Part shown: in pieces, positions 44,852 through 54,293 of the stretch
Numbering within the stretch: the first letter of the stretch is position 1
Layout of the letters: each line of letters starts with the position of its first letter
DNA from: Verrucomicrobiota bacterium
Lineage (GTDB): Bacteria; Verrucomicrobiota; Verrucomicrobiia; Methylacidiphilales; UBA1321
Length of the DNA: 64,000 nucleotides
Direction: 5' to 3'
Assembly (NCBI GenBank): GCA_013285645.1
Contig: JABDHJ010000005.1
Location: forward strand, 1 to 64,000
Notes under the pieces: generated by a model
Seen by the model: the letters and a program-made list of their open reading frames with translations, nothing else
What the model was told of the DNA's origin: nothing
The model's database searches: none
Made by a program: the position numbers and the translations under genes

Positions 44852-44938
44852 AGCCGCCGCTGTCCCTAGCGGCGGTGTCTTTGCAAAGTGCCGCTTCTCA
44901 ATCTTCCGCCGCTAGGGACAGCGGCGGCTACCTCCGAA
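44852..44938. repeat. inverted pair of GTAGCCGCCGCTGTCCCTAG units
   Basis: One unit at 44852-44877 and its inverted copy at 44908-44936 can pair over more than 20 bp. It lies between argF and trmB and could end the arginine transcript. Confidence 0.85.
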
Positions 44939-44939
44939 A

Positions 44940-45845
44940 TTATTCCACCGGCAATTCCGCCAGCCAATGCAGAATCCCCTTCTGGGCGTGGAGGCGATTC
45001 TCAGCTTGGTCGAAAATATGCTGCGCGTTTTCCTCGAGGATTTTTTCGCTGATCTCCTGGTCACGATAGGCGGGCAGGCAGTGCAAAACGATAGCATGTT
45101 TTTTCGCGAGCGCCGCGAGTTCGTGATTGATCTGGTAGCCCTGAAACTCGGCCAGGCGTTTTGATTTCTCAGCTTCAAGTCCCATCGAGACCCAGACATC
45201 GGTGTAGAGGACATCGGCATCCTTGGCCGCTTCTTTGACATCGCTCGTCAGGGTGACAAAAGAGTTGGTGATCGTGCTTTGGTAGCCTTCAGGAGCGGCC
45301 AGGGTCAGATTGAATTTCAGTGTTTCCGCCGCATAGACCCACGACCTCGCCACGTTGCAGGCGCAGTCACCGATAAAGGCGATCTTCTTGCCCGCGATGG
45401 GCCCGAGTTTCTCCTCGATGGTCAGGATGTCGGCCAAAATCTGGCAGGGATGCTCATCATCGGTCAGCGCATTGACTGTGGGAATCTTGCTGTACTGGGC
45501 GAAGTCCTCCACGTCGCTTTGCGCGAAAGTCCGGATGATGGCGCCGTGGACCATGCGTCCCAAAACGCGGGCGGTGTCCTTGATCGGTTCGCCGCGTCCG
45601 AGTTGCATATCGTTGCCATTAAGGAAAAGCGCGTTACCGCCCAGTTCGCGAATGCCGACCTCAAAGGAAACGCGGGTGCGCGTGGACGATTTGTTGAAAA
45701 TCAGCGCCCAAGTCTGCCCCGCCAACGGACGCCACGAGATCGATCCACGCTCGGCCTTGTAACGCGCCGCGAGAGTCAAAATTTCGCGAATGGATTTTTC
45801 ATCAAAATCTTTGAGACCGAGGAAATGGCGAAGGGGTGCGCTCAT
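44940..45845 (-). CDS. argF: ornithine carbamoyltransferase
   Basis: 301 residues. Carbamoyl-phosphate site FNKSSTRTRVSFE, HPCQILADILT, and ornithine-binding HCLPAYRDQEI near the end. It makes citrulline in arginine synthesis. Last gene of the argC-argJ-argB-argF run, 20 nt after argB. Confidence 0.97.
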   Translation of the reverse strand: MSAPLRHFLGLKDFDEKSIREILTLAARYKAERGSISWRPLAGQTWALIFNKSSTRTRVSFEVGIRELGGNALFLNGNDMQLGRGEPIKDTARVLGRMVHGAIIRTFAQSDVEDFAQYSKIPTVNALTDDEHPCQILADILTIEEKLGPIAGKKIAFIGDCACNVARSWVYAAETLKFNLTLAAPEGYQSTITNSFVTLTSDVKEAAKDADVLYTDVWVSMGLEAEKSKRLAEFQGYQINHELAALAKKHAIVLHCLPAYRDQEISEKILEENAQHIFDQAENRLHAQKGILHWLAELPVE

Positions 45846-45865
45846 AGTGGTTATTTCAAAAACGA

Positions 45866-46741
45866 TTATTTTCCCGCGGCGATTTGCGTACCAACTCCGG
45901 CATCAGTAAAAAGTTCGAGCAGGAGCGCATGAGGCAGTTTGCCGTCCAGGAAGTGGACCTTGGCCACGCCGCTGGCGAGTGCCTCAAGGGCCGAGTCGAC
46001 CTTCGGGATCATGCCGCCCTCGATCACGCCCTGCTGCTTGAGCTGCTGAATCTGGGCGGGTGTCAGGGTGGAGATGAGCGAATTCTCGTCGCGGGGATCG
46101 CGCCGGACGCCATTCACATCGGAAAGATAAATGATTTTATGCGCCTTGAGTGCCTGGGCGATTTTCGCCGCCGCGATGTCGGCATTGATATTATAGGACT
46201 GGCCGTCACCGCCCAAAGCCAATGGAGAAACGACCGGAACGACTTCCTCGTCCACCATCTTCTGGATCGCAGTGATATCAACCCTCGAGATATCACCGAC
46301 AAAGCCCAGGTCAACTTTGACTCCCGCCGTATTCAAGTGAGGCATCGCCTTCTCCGCGCCAAGCACCTGTTTTCCGGAAAGCGCCTGGGCTTTTCCGCCC
46401 AACTCACAAATTTTGGAAGCCAACGATGGCCCGATCACCTCATTCAAGACACGGTCAATTATCGTGATGGAAGCGGCATCGGTCACGCGCAGTCCGTCGA
46501 CAAACTTCGCGGTCAGGTTCTCCTGCCGCATGGCAGCGGTGATCGCCTTGCCACCGCCATGAACGACCACAGGGTTGATGCCCACGGCCTCGAGGAAAAC
46601 GATGTCGCGTAGAACGCTTTCGACCAGGTCAGGATTTTCCATCGCCGCGCCGCCGTATTTGACGACGACGGTCTTGCCGCGAAATTGTTGGAAATAGGGA
46701 AGCGCCTCCATCAGCGCGTCCACCTTGTGACTTCGACTCAT
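45866..46741 (-). CDS. argB: N-acetylglutamate kinase
   Basis: 291 residues. VVKYGGAAM, VVHGGGKAITAAM and DINADIAAAKIAQAL are the nucleotide and substrate sites. The N-terminal helix (SRSHKVDALMEALPYFQQF) is the kind found in arginine-inhibited hexameric enzymes, so feedback by arginine is likely. It abuts argJ with no gap. Confidence 0.97.
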   Translation of the reverse strand: MSRSHKVDALMEALPYFQQFRGKTVVVKYGGAAMENPDLVESVLRDIVFLEAVGINPVVVHGGGKAITAAMRQENLTAKFVDGLRVTDAASITIIDRVLNEVIGPSLASKICELGGKAQALSGKQVLGAEKAMPHLNTAGVKVDLGFVGDISRVDITAIQKMVDEEVVPVVSPLALGGDGQSYNINADIAAAKIAQALKAHKIIYLSDVNGVRRDPRDENSLISTLTPAQIQQLKQQGVIEGGMIPKVDSALEALASGVAKVHFLDGKLPHALLLELFTDAGVGTQIAAGK

Positions 46742-47947
46742 TTATTCGCCTTTATTTAGACGGACGTACTCTTCAGTAAGGTCCGTCGTTAAAATACTGT
46801 ACTCACCCGTTCCGGTGTGGAGATGGATGGTAATGGTGAACTTCGCCCGTCTTACCAGTTTGCGCAACTTGGCAATCGGTGTTTTACTCGGCTGGCCGTT
46901 GGCCACCGCGAGCAGTCCGTCGTAATAAATCTCGACCATCTCTTCACGGACGCGGGCGCCGCTGTAACCGAGCGCACACATGATACGGCCCCAGTTCGGA
47001 TCGCCGCCCGTCCACGATGTCTTGATCAATTCCGACTTGGCCACGGCAAGTGCGGCCATCTTGGCATCCTGGGCATTGGCCGCTCCTTTGACCACCACAT
47101 CGACAACGCGGGAGATGCCTTCGCCATCCTCGACAATCAAGCGGGCCAGTTTGCGCATTACGTGAGTGAGCGTTTTTTTGAACAGATCAAATTGCGGATG
47201 ATAACTCTTAAGCAGGTTTGTGCCGGACAAGCCGTTGGCCATGACGATCACCGTATCGTTAGTCGAGGTGTCGCCATCCACGGAAATACGATTGAACGAA
47301 TGCTCGACCGCCTCGTCGATGCAGACCTGAAGCGTCGCCTTGTCGATGCACGCGTCGGTGGTGATGAAGCAGAGCATGGTCGCCATGTTGGGATGGATCA
47401 TCCCCGCGCCCTTGGCCATGCCACCGATGGTGACTTTGCGTCCGTTCACCTTGAAGCGCATCGCGAATTCCTTGCGACGCGTGTCGCTGGTCATGATCGC
47501 CTTCGCCGCGTCTTCGCCGCCCTCATGCGTCAGCTTTGCTATGGCCTTGTCGATTCCCTTGTAAACGAGAGGCATGGGCAACCGGGTGCCGATGCGCCCG
47601 GTGGAACAGACCAGCCATTCCTGCGGTTTGGTCTTAAACTCTTTCGCCGCATGTTCAACCGTGCGCTTGGCATCGGCGATTCCGCCGACGCCTGTGCAGG
47701 CATTCGCGCAACCGGCGTTGACCACGATACCGCGAACTTTGCCTTTCTTCGCGTGCTTCATGGAAAGTTTGACGGGCGCGGCCTTGACCAGATTCGTGGT
47801 AAACGTCGCCGCCACTTCCGCGGGAACATCAGAAACGATGAGAGCCAGGTCCTTTTCGCCGCGCGGTTTGATTCCGCAGGCTATGCCGATCGCTTGAAAG
47901 CCCTGGGCCGAGGTAACTCCGCCCCCTTTGAGAATTTTGGCTTCCAT
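46742..47947 (-). CDS. argJ: glutamate N-acetyltransferase / amino-acid acetyltransferase
   Basis: 401 residues. The self-cleavage site is KGAGMIHPNMATML, where Thr of the ATML motif becomes the N-terminal nucleophile; NAGCANACTG is the oxyanion region. It recycles the acetyl group from acetylornithine to glutamate, so the cell uses the cyclic arginine route. Sits between argC (8 nt) and argB (abutting). Confidence 0.97.
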   Translation of the reverse strand: MEAKILKGGGVTSAQGFQAIGIACGIKPRGEKDLALIVSDVPAEVAATFTTNLVKAAPVKLSMKHAKKGKVRGIVVNAGCANACTGVGGIADAKRTVEHAAKEFKTKPQEWLVCSTGRIGTRLPMPLVYKGIDKAIAKLTHEGGEDAAKAIMTSDTRRKEFAMRFKVNGRKVTIGGMAKGAGMIHPNMATMLCFITTDACIDKATLQVCIDEAVEHSFNRISVDGDTSTNDTVIVMANGLSGTNLLKSYHPQFDLFKKTLTHVMRKLARLIVEDGEGISRVVDVVVKGAANAQDAKMAALAVAKSELIKTSWTGGDPNWGRIMCALGYSGARVREEMVEIYYDGLLAVANGQPSKTPIAKLRKLVRRAKFTITIHLHTGTGEYSILTTDLTEEYVRLNKGE

Positions 47948-47955
47948 AAATCTTT

Positions 47956-49008
47956 TTACTCCAGACCCGCTTTTTCATCCAGCCCACAGGCCAGATTGGC
48001 CGCCTGAATTGCTTGAGAAGCATTGCCTTTGCCAAGATTATCGATTGCGGAAAAGAGTACCAATCGGTTGGTACGCGCATCGACCCGTGCCGTCATTTGA
48101 ATGCGGTTGGAATTCGCGACCTGCCGGGATTCAGGCAACTCGGGAGCCTTCAGTAAATCCACAAAGGGCTCCTGGCCATAAGCTTCCTGTAAAACGGCTT
48201 GAAGCTCGGCGTCTGTCTGAGGCCGGGTCAGCTTGGCGGTGATCGTCGAAAGCATTCCCCGGTGAATGGGGATGAGGTGAGGCACGAAGGTCACGGTGGT
48301 TTTTTGTCCAGCCGCGAGTGAAAGCTCCTGCTCGATTTCTCCAAGGTGGCGATGTTTAGGCACACTGTACGCGTACATGTTGTCGTTGACCTCGCCGAAG
48401 AGTAACCGCAGTTCGACCTTGCGGCCTGCTCCGGAAACTCCGCTCAATGAATTGATGACGATCGAATCGGGCTCGATCAATCCAGCTTTGAGAAAAGGCG
48501 CCAACGGCAAAATGATGCTGGTGGGAAAACAGCCGGGCGCTGCAATCAGTTTTGTGGACTTGAGTCTCGCGCGATGGATTTCCGGAATGCCGTAGACTGC
48601 CTCGGGCAATAACTCCGGCGCGGGATGGTCGTGATCGTAAAATTCCTTATAGATTTCAGGGTCGGTCGTCCGGAAATCAGCACTGAGATCGACCACGGTT
48701 TTACCAGCCTCACGCAGGGCGACAACGTAAGGTGCAGCGGTGCCATGCGGGACGGCCAGGAAAAAGAGATCGGCTTGGGTGGCTAGGTCGGAATCGGCGG
48801 CGCTATCGACAAAAGTCAGTGCGCCCAGTTCGCGTGGGAGGCCATGAACAAATTTTGAAAGCGGTTGACCAGCGTTCTGCCGGGAGGTGACCAGGCAGAG
48901 TTTAAATACCGGATGCCGGGCAAGATAGTGCAGCAATTCCTGCCCGGAATAACCGGTAGCGCCAATGACCGCGGTGCGTACGGATTGCAACTGGGGCCTT
49001 TCTCCCAC
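47956..49008 (-). CDS. argC: N-acetyl-gamma-glutamyl-phosphate reductase
   Basis: 350 residues. NADP-binding AVIGATGYSGQELLHYL and active-site Cys in IAAPGCFPTSIILPL, with HRHLGEIEQEL later. It follows rpsI after 28 nt, linking arginine synthesis to the ribosomal protein transcript. An in-frame TTG a few codons in (LQSVRTAV) is another possible start. Confidence 0.97.
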   Translation of the reverse strand: MGERPQLQSVRTAVIGATGYSGQELLHYLARHPVFKLCLVTSRQNAGQPLSKFVHGLPRELGALTFVDSAADSDLATQADLFFLAVPHGTAAPYVVALREAGKTVVDLSADFRTTDPEIYKEFYDHDHPAPELLPEAVYGIPEIHRARLKSTKLIAAPGCFPTSIILPLAPFLKAGLIEPDSIVINSLSGVSGAGRKVELRLLFGEVNDNMYAYSVPKHRHLGEIEQELSLAAGQKTTVTFVPHLIPIHRGMLSTITAKLTRPQTDAELQAVLQEAYGQEPFVDLLKAPELPESRQVANSNRIQMTARVDARTNRLVLFSAIDNLGKGNASQAIQAANLACGLDEKAGLE

Positions 49009-49036
49009 CGGTTTAACTCTTGAACCGGAGGGACTT

Positions 49037-49438
49037 TTAGCGTTTGGAGAACTGGAAGCGCTTGCGTGCGCCTGGCTGTCCGGGCTTCTTGCGTTCCTTC
49101 TTGCGGGGATCGCGACGAAGCAGACCGGGCTTCTTCAACGTCGTCCGCAGAGCCGGATCAACCTGAATAAGAGCACGTGCCAAGGCGAGGCTGAGCGCGC
49201 CGGCCTGGCCGACCAGACCGCCACCATGAGTCTTCACCTTGACGTCAAATTTCTTGAGCGAATCGACCGTCTGCAACGGCATCAACGCGAGCGTCTTCAT
49301 TGCCGGGGTCGTAAAGTAATCTTCGAAGTCGCGTCCGTTGACTTCCAGTTTGCCCGAACCGGGAACGAATTGAATGCGGGCGACTGCAGTTTTGCGTCGG
49401 CCAGTGGCGACGATGACATTTTGAGCGGGAGTAACCAT
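49037..49438 (-). CDS. rpsI: 30S ribosomal protein uS9
   Basis: 133 residues. ATGRRKTAVARIQFVPGSG at the start and the basic tail LLRRDPRKKERKKPGQPGAR ending FSKR, which contacts tRNA in the P site. Follows rplM after 11 nt in the universal rplM-rpsI pair. Confidence 0.98.
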   Translation of the reverse strand: MVTPAQNVIVATGRRKTAVARIQFVPGSGKLEVNGRDFEDYFTTPAMKTLALMPLQTVDSLKKFDVKVKTHGGGLVGQAGALSLALARALIQVDPALRTTLKKPGLLRRDPRKKERKKPGQPGARKRFQFSKR

Positions 49439-49449
49439 GACGTGAATCC

Positions 49450-49881
49450 TTATTTGAGCTTGAGAGGGGCGGGAGACTGGGCTTCATGCGGGTGCTTGGA
49501 GCCCTTATAGACATGCAGCTTGGTGATGCAAGAACGACCGAGGCGATTGTGGGGGATCATTCCCTTGATGGCGCCTTCGATGATCAATTCGGGATGGCGA
49601 CCGCGGCGAGACTTGGCCGTTTCGGATTTATGGCCACCGATGAAACCGGAGTAGCTCATGTACTCTTTCTGGATTTCCTTCTTGCCGGTAAAGACGGCTT
49701 TTTCGGCATTGATCACAATGACGTGATCGCCGGTATCGACATGGGTGGTGTAAATGGCCTTGTGCTTACCCCGGAGGAGGACGGCGGCTTTTTCAGCCAC
49801 ACGACCTACGACCTGGTTATCGGCATCAATAATGTACCACTTGCGTTCGACTTGTTCTGCTTTGGCGCTAAAAGTTTTCAT
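49450..49881 (-). CDS. rplM: 50S ribosomal protein uL13
   Basis: 143 residues from ATG 49881 (MKTFSAKAEQVERKWYIID); the frame is open further upstream but that part is not homologous. GRVAEKAAVLLRGKHKAIY and GMIPHNRLGRSCITKLHVYKG are family blocks. First gene of the rplM-rpsI-arg run. Confidence 0.97.
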   Translation of the reverse strand: MKTFSAKAEQVERKWYIIDADNQVVGRVAEKAAVLLRGKHKAIYTTHVDTGDHVIVINAEKAVFTGKKEIQKEYMSYSGFIGGHKSETAKSRRGRHPELIIEGAIKGMIPHNRLGRSCITKLHVYKGSKHPHEAQSPAPLKLK

Positions 49882-49995
49882 CGGGAGCCGGAAATTAAGC
49901 CACGACCGACGAGGAGTGTCAAAGTTTTTCTCGTCTTTGTTTGTGCGCCCACTTCGACACAGCGAAATCAGAGGCGCTTCGAACGCCCGCACGCG

Positions 49996-51318
49996 CTATT
50001 TTTTCAGGGCGTCGCGGGTGTCCTGCAGAGCTTTCTGGCTCAGCACCAGACCACGCTGCGCGGCGGCGGCATCGTCCTTCGCCTTCTTGACTTCATCACG
50101 AAGGCCGTTCAATTCTTCCTTAAGCGTCGCGACGATATCTTCCATCCCGGTGGTGGAAATTTTGACCTTGCTGATTTCGCGGTCTTTTTCGGCGAGCTGT
50201 CCGCGAAGCGTTTCGATCTCTTTTTTCAACTCGGCGTTGCCTTCGTTTGGCTCGCCTTTAGGCTTGAGTTTCTCCTGCTTCAAGGTTTCAAAATCCCCGC
50301 GCAGCGTAATGTATTGGCTGCGCATCTCGTCCCGCTCCTTGGTGATCTGGGCAAGCTCCGCCGGGTCTACCGCGCCCTGGCTCGAGGCTTTTTCCTGGGC
50401 GTCACGCAATTGCTGCAGCAAAGAATCGCCCTCAGCCAGTGCGGCGTCCCTCTCCTTGGTAACGCGCGCAAGCTCCTCGTTGAGTTTGTCGGTTTTCCCC
50501 CAGTCGGCGGCCAGATTTTCAGCGGACAATTCCGATTCCGCCGTTTCAGCCAGATGGCCCGCATCGGAAAGACCGGAAAAACTGGGCACGTCCTCTTCTT
50601 CATCCTGCGCCGGAGGAGGAACTTCGATGGGAGATTTTGCACCCGGTCTTGGGAAGGTGAACTTGGGCGGAGGTGGCTCAGCCGGGCCTTTGCCGGGACC
50701 GGGAATAACGCCTTGTCCACCCGGAATCTCGTATTGAAAAAGGGACTTGAGGGCCGGCAACGATGCCGTGCGGCGCAGCGCGCCTGAGGTCGATGGTGAG
50801 CCATCCGGCAAGGATGGCGTCTTTGCAGTAGATGGAGACGTGAAAGATTCCGGCGCGCGAATCGGTACCGTTCTCAGGGCTCCGGGGGGCAGAGAAGGAT
50901 GGCTACTTTTCTTTCCCAGTGAAAGCGGTTGAGACGTCATCATCCGCTGCACGGAAATCGGGGGACGATTCACTGCCCCGGGCAGCGCGGGCGCTTCTTC
51001 TTCAATTTCCGTGGGGAGTGAACCTGCCTCTGCGCGAATCGGAGCCGGAACGATGTCCGGTTCCGAGGCCAGTGGCTTTAATTCGATTTTAGGCAGACGC
51101 TGACTGAGCCGGGTGGATTCCGTCGGTGGCGCCTTGGGTGCGAGCAGGCTGGTTTTCTCTTCCGGCGGAAGCGACGCTTCTTTAAGGAGCGGCTGAGCCG
51201 GAGCCTTTGCGGGCACAGGCTGACTGGCGACCGGTTGTGCGGCCACCGTTTTGGGTCCCACCTTTTTTACCAGGCGGGAGAACTTATCCTGATCAAACCA
51301 CGAGGGAGACGTACTCAT
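49996..51318 (-). CDS. Pro-rich coiled-coil protein coupled to ParA-like ATPase
   Basis: 440 residues from ATG 51318, which lies 26 bp inside the end of the ParA-like gene. It starts MSTSPSWFDQDKFSRLVKKVG, then about 200 Pro/Ser/Lys-rich residues that look disordered, and a long coiled coil from about 260 to 430 (LNEELARVTKERDAALAEGD, LKKEIETLRGQLAEKDREIS). The layout (short conserved head, flexible linker, coiled coil) suits a scaffold or positioning partner of the ATPase. No recognisable family. Confidence 0.7.
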   Translation of the reverse strand: MSTSPSWFDQDKFSRLVKKVGPKTVAAQPVASQPVPAKAPAQPLLKEASLPPEEKTSLLAPKAPPTESTRLSQRLPKIELKPLASEPDIVPAPIRAEAGSLPTEIEEEAPALPGAVNRPPISVQRMMTSQPLSLGKKSSHPSLPPGALRTVPIRAPESFTSPSTAKTPSLPDGSPSTSGALRRTASLPALKSLFQYEIPGGQGVIPGPGKGPAEPPPPKFTFPRPGAKSPIEVPPPAQDEEEDVPSFSGLSDAGHLAETAESELSAENLAADWGKTDKLNEELARVTKERDAALAEGDSLLQQLRDAQEKASSQGAVDPAELAQITKERDEMRSQYITLRGDFETLKQEKLKPKGEPNEGNAELKKEIETLRGQLAEKDREISKVKISTTGMEDIVATLKEELNGLRDEVKKAKDDAAAAQRGLVLSQKALQDTRDALKK

Positions 51319-52108
51319 CACTTTGTTCTGGAGCGACCAAGCCAAGTTTGGTTTCAATTTCGGCCGCGAGTTGATCGAAAACGAGCGCGATGGCTGGCGG
51401 CGCGCCACCGCGAATCAGGCCCAACGGCATCCCCTTCATGCTGGCGTGGATGACGGCGGGATCGCGCGGTAACATGGCGCCACAGACCAATTCCGGCGGC
51501 AGGACGCGCTTGATTTCCTCGACGATCTTCTGGGTGTCTTCGACATCCCGGTCTGCCATGGTGAGTACCACGCCAACCAGGGAGCAGGCGTCTTCGTTTT
51601 CGGTTTGTAATTGGTTGAGGAAATCGACTGTGAGCATCAGGGAGCGAAGCGCCAGCGGTTCGCATTGCTGGGGCACGAGGACATGACTGCAACTGCGCAG
51701 GATGCCTTCCGTGGGGCCGTGCAGGCCTGACGGCGTATCGAGAATCACCAAGTCGTAACCGGCATCGTTGGCGATCTTGAAGAACGGGGCCAGGCGCGTT
51801 CCGTCCGACAGGCTCGCGCACCATTTCGAAATTTCATTGCTCGGAATTTTCCCGGCCATGACGATTTTGAGGGTCTCGATTTTGGTCTTGAGGGCCGCTT
51901 GTTCGAAGGGCACGCCGGCGGTCAAGATTTCATAGAGGCCGATGTAGGCCTGGGCGCTGGGCGAGAGGGAAAGTCCCACGGAACCTTGCGGATCGGCATC
52001 GACGAGGAGGGTCTTCCATCCACGCTTGGCGCAGGAGAAAGCCAGGTTAATCGCGCAGGTCGTTTTACCGACACCGCCTTTAAGACTTGAAATGGCTAAG
52101 GTAATCAC
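51293..52108 (-). CDS. orphan ParA/MinD-like ATPase
   Basis: 271 residues. Deviant Walker A KGGVGKTTCAINLA, with the signature Lys, then LLVDADPQGSVGLSLS and DLVILDTPSGL. ParA-type ATPases position DNA or protein complexes by moving on nucleoid or membrane. No parB or parS-like gene is adjacent; the partner encoded next overlaps it by 26 bp. A positioning role other than chromosome segregation is likely. Confidence 0.9.
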   Translation of the reverse strand: MITLAISSLKGGVGKTTCAINLAFSCAKRGWKTLLVDADPQGSVGLSLSPSAQAYIGLYEILTAGVPFEQAALKTKIETLKIVMAGKIPSNEISKWCASLSDGTRLAPFFKIANDAGYDLVILDTPSGLHGPTEGILRSCSHVLVPQQCEPLALRSLMLTVDFLNQLQTENEDACSLVGVVLTMADRDVEDTQKIVEEIKRVLPPELVCGAMLPRDPAVIHASMKGMPLGLIRGGAPPAIALVFDQLAAEIETKLGLVAPEQSDEYVSLVV

Positions 52109-52209
52109 GGGTTCTTTGATCTTTACCTACTCAAGCGGTTTATCACCAGCTTGAAACAAAAAAATCGTTATTGGGGTTAAAAAAAGAGAGTCCTATATGG
52201 GAAACTTGC

Positions 52210-53064
52210 CTAAGTAACGATCATCTCCAGGCTAAAATCGATGGCGCGGACGCTGTGGGTCAGGGCGCCTACGGAGATGAAATCGACCCCGGTGGCGGCC
52301 ACGTCCCGCACGCGTTCCAGCGTCATATTGCCGGAAGCTTCGGTCTTCGCACGACCGGCGATCAGGGCGACGCAGGCGCGCATTTCGTTCAGCGACATAT
52401 TGTCGAGCAGGATGACATCGACGCCATGGCCGACGATTTCCGCCACTTGATCGAGGCGATCCGCTTCGACTTCGAGAATAACGTCCGGGTCGAGCGAGCG
52501 CGCCGCCGCAACCGCGCGGGCCAGCGCATCGCTTTTGCCCATGAGCGCGAGATGATTGTCTTTGATCAGAAATTGATCGTAGAGACCGATGCGATGATTG
52601 GTGCCGCCGCCGCAACGGACCGCATATTTTTGCAGGGCGCGAAGACCGGGTGCGGTCTTGCGGGTATCGAGGATTTTTGTGGAGGTTCCTGCGACGGCAT
52701 CGACGTAGCGGCGGGTCTCGGTTGCGACACCAGAAAGCTGCTGGATAAAATTGAGGGCGCTTCGCTCGGCGGTGAGGATGGAGGCTGCGGAGCCGCGAAT
52801 TTCCAGGGCGGTGTCGCCTTTCTTTAGTGCGGTGCCATCCTGAGCGCGCGGCGTTAAAACTAGAGTTACGTCTTCTTCGCGGAAGACTTGCTCAGCGATT
52901 GGCAGGCCGGCGAGGATGCATGGTTCCTTGGCGAAGATCCGGGCCGAGGCTTGCACCTCGGGGCCAACGCAGGCCCGCGTGGTGATGTCCGCCGGGCCAC
53001 GGTCCTCGCCCAACGCGCGGGAGGCCGCTTCGCGGATGATGGCGGGAGTGGGAGCGGGGATCAT
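52210..53064 (-). CDS. nadC: nicotinate-nucleotide pyrophosphorylase
   Basis: 284 residues. RSALNFIQQLSGVATETRRYVD, KILDTRKTAPGLRALQKYAV and GGGTNHRIGLYDQFLIKDNH are the phosphoribosyl and quinolinate sites. It converts quinolinate to nicotinate mononucleotide in NAD synthesis. Transcribed alone. Confidence 0.97.
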   Translation of the reverse strand: MIPAPTPAIIREAASRALGEDRGPADITTRACVGPEVQASARIFAKEPCILAGLPIAEQVFREEDVTLVLTPRAQDGTALKKGDTALEIRGSAASILTAERSALNFIQQLSGVATETRRYVDAVAGTSTKILDTRKTAPGLRALQKYAVRCGGGTNHRIGLYDQFLIKDNHLALMGKSDALARAVAAARSLDPDVILEVEADRLDQVAEIVGHGVDVILLDNMSLNEMRACVALIAGRAKTEASGNMTLERVRDVAATGVDFISVGALTHSVRAIDFSLEMIVT

Positions 53065-53093
53065 ATAAGCGTTATCAACAGGATGTTCTCTTT

Positions 53094-53253
53094 AATCCGT
53101 CATCCTGAGCTTGTCGAAGGATCAGACTCGCCAACACGTCCGAGTTCTGGTTCACGAATGCTGAAAAACGCTGTCAATAGATGTAGAAATCGAAAGCGAG
53201 GTTGCAACGGTGAATACGAGTCTGATCCTTCGACAAGCTCAGGATGACGGATT
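53094..53253. repeat. 160-bp REPIN/MITE-like element with 37-bp perfect inverted ends
   Basis: 53094-53130 and 53217-53253 are exact reverse complements over 37 nt; each holds the TGATCCTTCGACAAGCTC unit. The 86-bp interior has no gene. It fills the gap between nadC and the secreted-protein gene. Confidence 0.93.
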
Positions 53254-53264
53254 GTTTTACTAGG

Positions 53265-53828
53265 TTATTTCGCAGAGGCCGGAGCAGCGGGCGTTGCTGG
53301 CGCGGCGTTGGTTGAAGCTGCGGGGGCAGGCGCTGCAGCCGGGGCGGGAGCGGCAGACGCAGGCACCAAGCCACCCTCAGCGGCGAATTCCGTCAAGGAC
53401 ACGCGATAGACTGCCTCGACCTGGAGAAAGGTCTTCTGGCGATCGAGGTCATGCAGAATCTCCTCGATCTTTGTGTTGCGCACGTCGCGCAAATCGGAAA
53501 CCTGCTGCGCTTGTTGCAGCGGTGAGAGTGAATCGTTGTTGAGAATGCCTTTCAACGCAACGCCATCGGCGGTGTAAAGGTCTGTGATCTGCTTCTTTTC
53601 CGCATCGGTCAGGTTGACCTTCGCGACCAACTCAACGAGGTAGTCGTCCATCTTGGTTGCGGGCGCGGCTGGAGCAGCAGGAGCCGACGCAGGCGCGGGG
53701 GTTTTCGCATCCGCCTTGGCAGGCGGCGGAGTCGCTGCCGGAGCATTCGTGGAAGGCACAGCGGCGATTGCGCCGGTCACGGTGGCAAGCGCAACAACAC
53801 CGGTTAGAAAAGGAGTAAGGAATTTCAT
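53265..53828 (-). CDS. secreted Ala/Pro-rich protein
   Basis: 187 residues from ATG 53828 (MKFLTPFLTGVVALATVTGA, signal peptide); the longer frame upstream is unlikely. An Ala/Pro-rich linker, a helical middle of about 90 residues (MDDYLVELVAKVNLTDAEKKQITDLY) with the LTDAEKKQI pattern reminiscent of Spy-like proteins, and an Ala/Pro-rich tail. Periplasmic; function unknown. Confidence 0.65.
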   Translation of the reverse strand: MKFLTPFLTGVVALATVTGAIAAVPSTNAPAATPPPAKADAKTPAPASAPAAPAAPATKMDDYLVELVAKVNLTDAEKKQITDLYTADGVALKGILNNDSLSPLQQAQQVSDLRDVRNTKIEEILHDLDRQKTFLQVEAVYRVSLTEFAAEGGLVPASAAPAPAAAPAPAASTNAAPATPAAPASAK

Positions 53829-53883
53829 AAGGAACAAGGTTGAAGGCAAAATTGGTCTGAGAACGGAATTTTGTCGATGCGTT

Positions 53884-54204
53884 TTACGGATCAAGTTTCG
53901 CCAGGGCCGCGCGGATTTCTTCCTCCGGCCCTTCGTGATGCTGATCAATGGCCAGCTTTAGGGCCGACTGATAAAGCAGGCGCGCCTCGGTGTCGTCGTC
54001 CCGTTGGAGTGCGATCTTGGCCAGCAGCATCGTCACCACCATCCAGTCGGGCTTGGCCGCGAGGGCCGCGCGCAAATGCGTTTCGGCTTCGGGAATGCGG
54101 CCTGCGTCATAGAGTGCCTTGCCCAGACTGAAATGGATTAATTCGTCGTTGGGGCGGGCTTGTAGGAGACCTTGGTATTTGGCTATGAGGGAGTCGGCGG
54201 ACAT
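53884..54204 (-). CDS. TPR-repeat protein
   Basis: 106 residues with about two and a half TPR units (DELIHFSLGKALYDAGRIPEAETHLRAAL, WMVVTMLLAKIALQRDDDTEARLLYQSAL). No signal peptide. A small protein-interaction adaptor; partner unknown. Confidence 0.75.
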   Translation of the reverse strand: MSADSLIAKYQGLLQARPNDELIHFSLGKALYDAGRIPEAETHLRAALAAKPDWMVVTMLLAKIALQRDDDTEARLLYQSALKLAIDQHHEGPEEEIRAALAKLDP

Positions 54205-54293
54205 GACTTAAATTAAAGCGATGATCCTGCACTTGTCGAGGGATGACAGAATTTGAAGTGCGACGGTCATGGACCGCCGCTACACTAATAAAC

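Noticed and set aside
46817-48007. 396-aa frame antisense to argJ
   Set aside because: ArgJ is clearly the coding strand.
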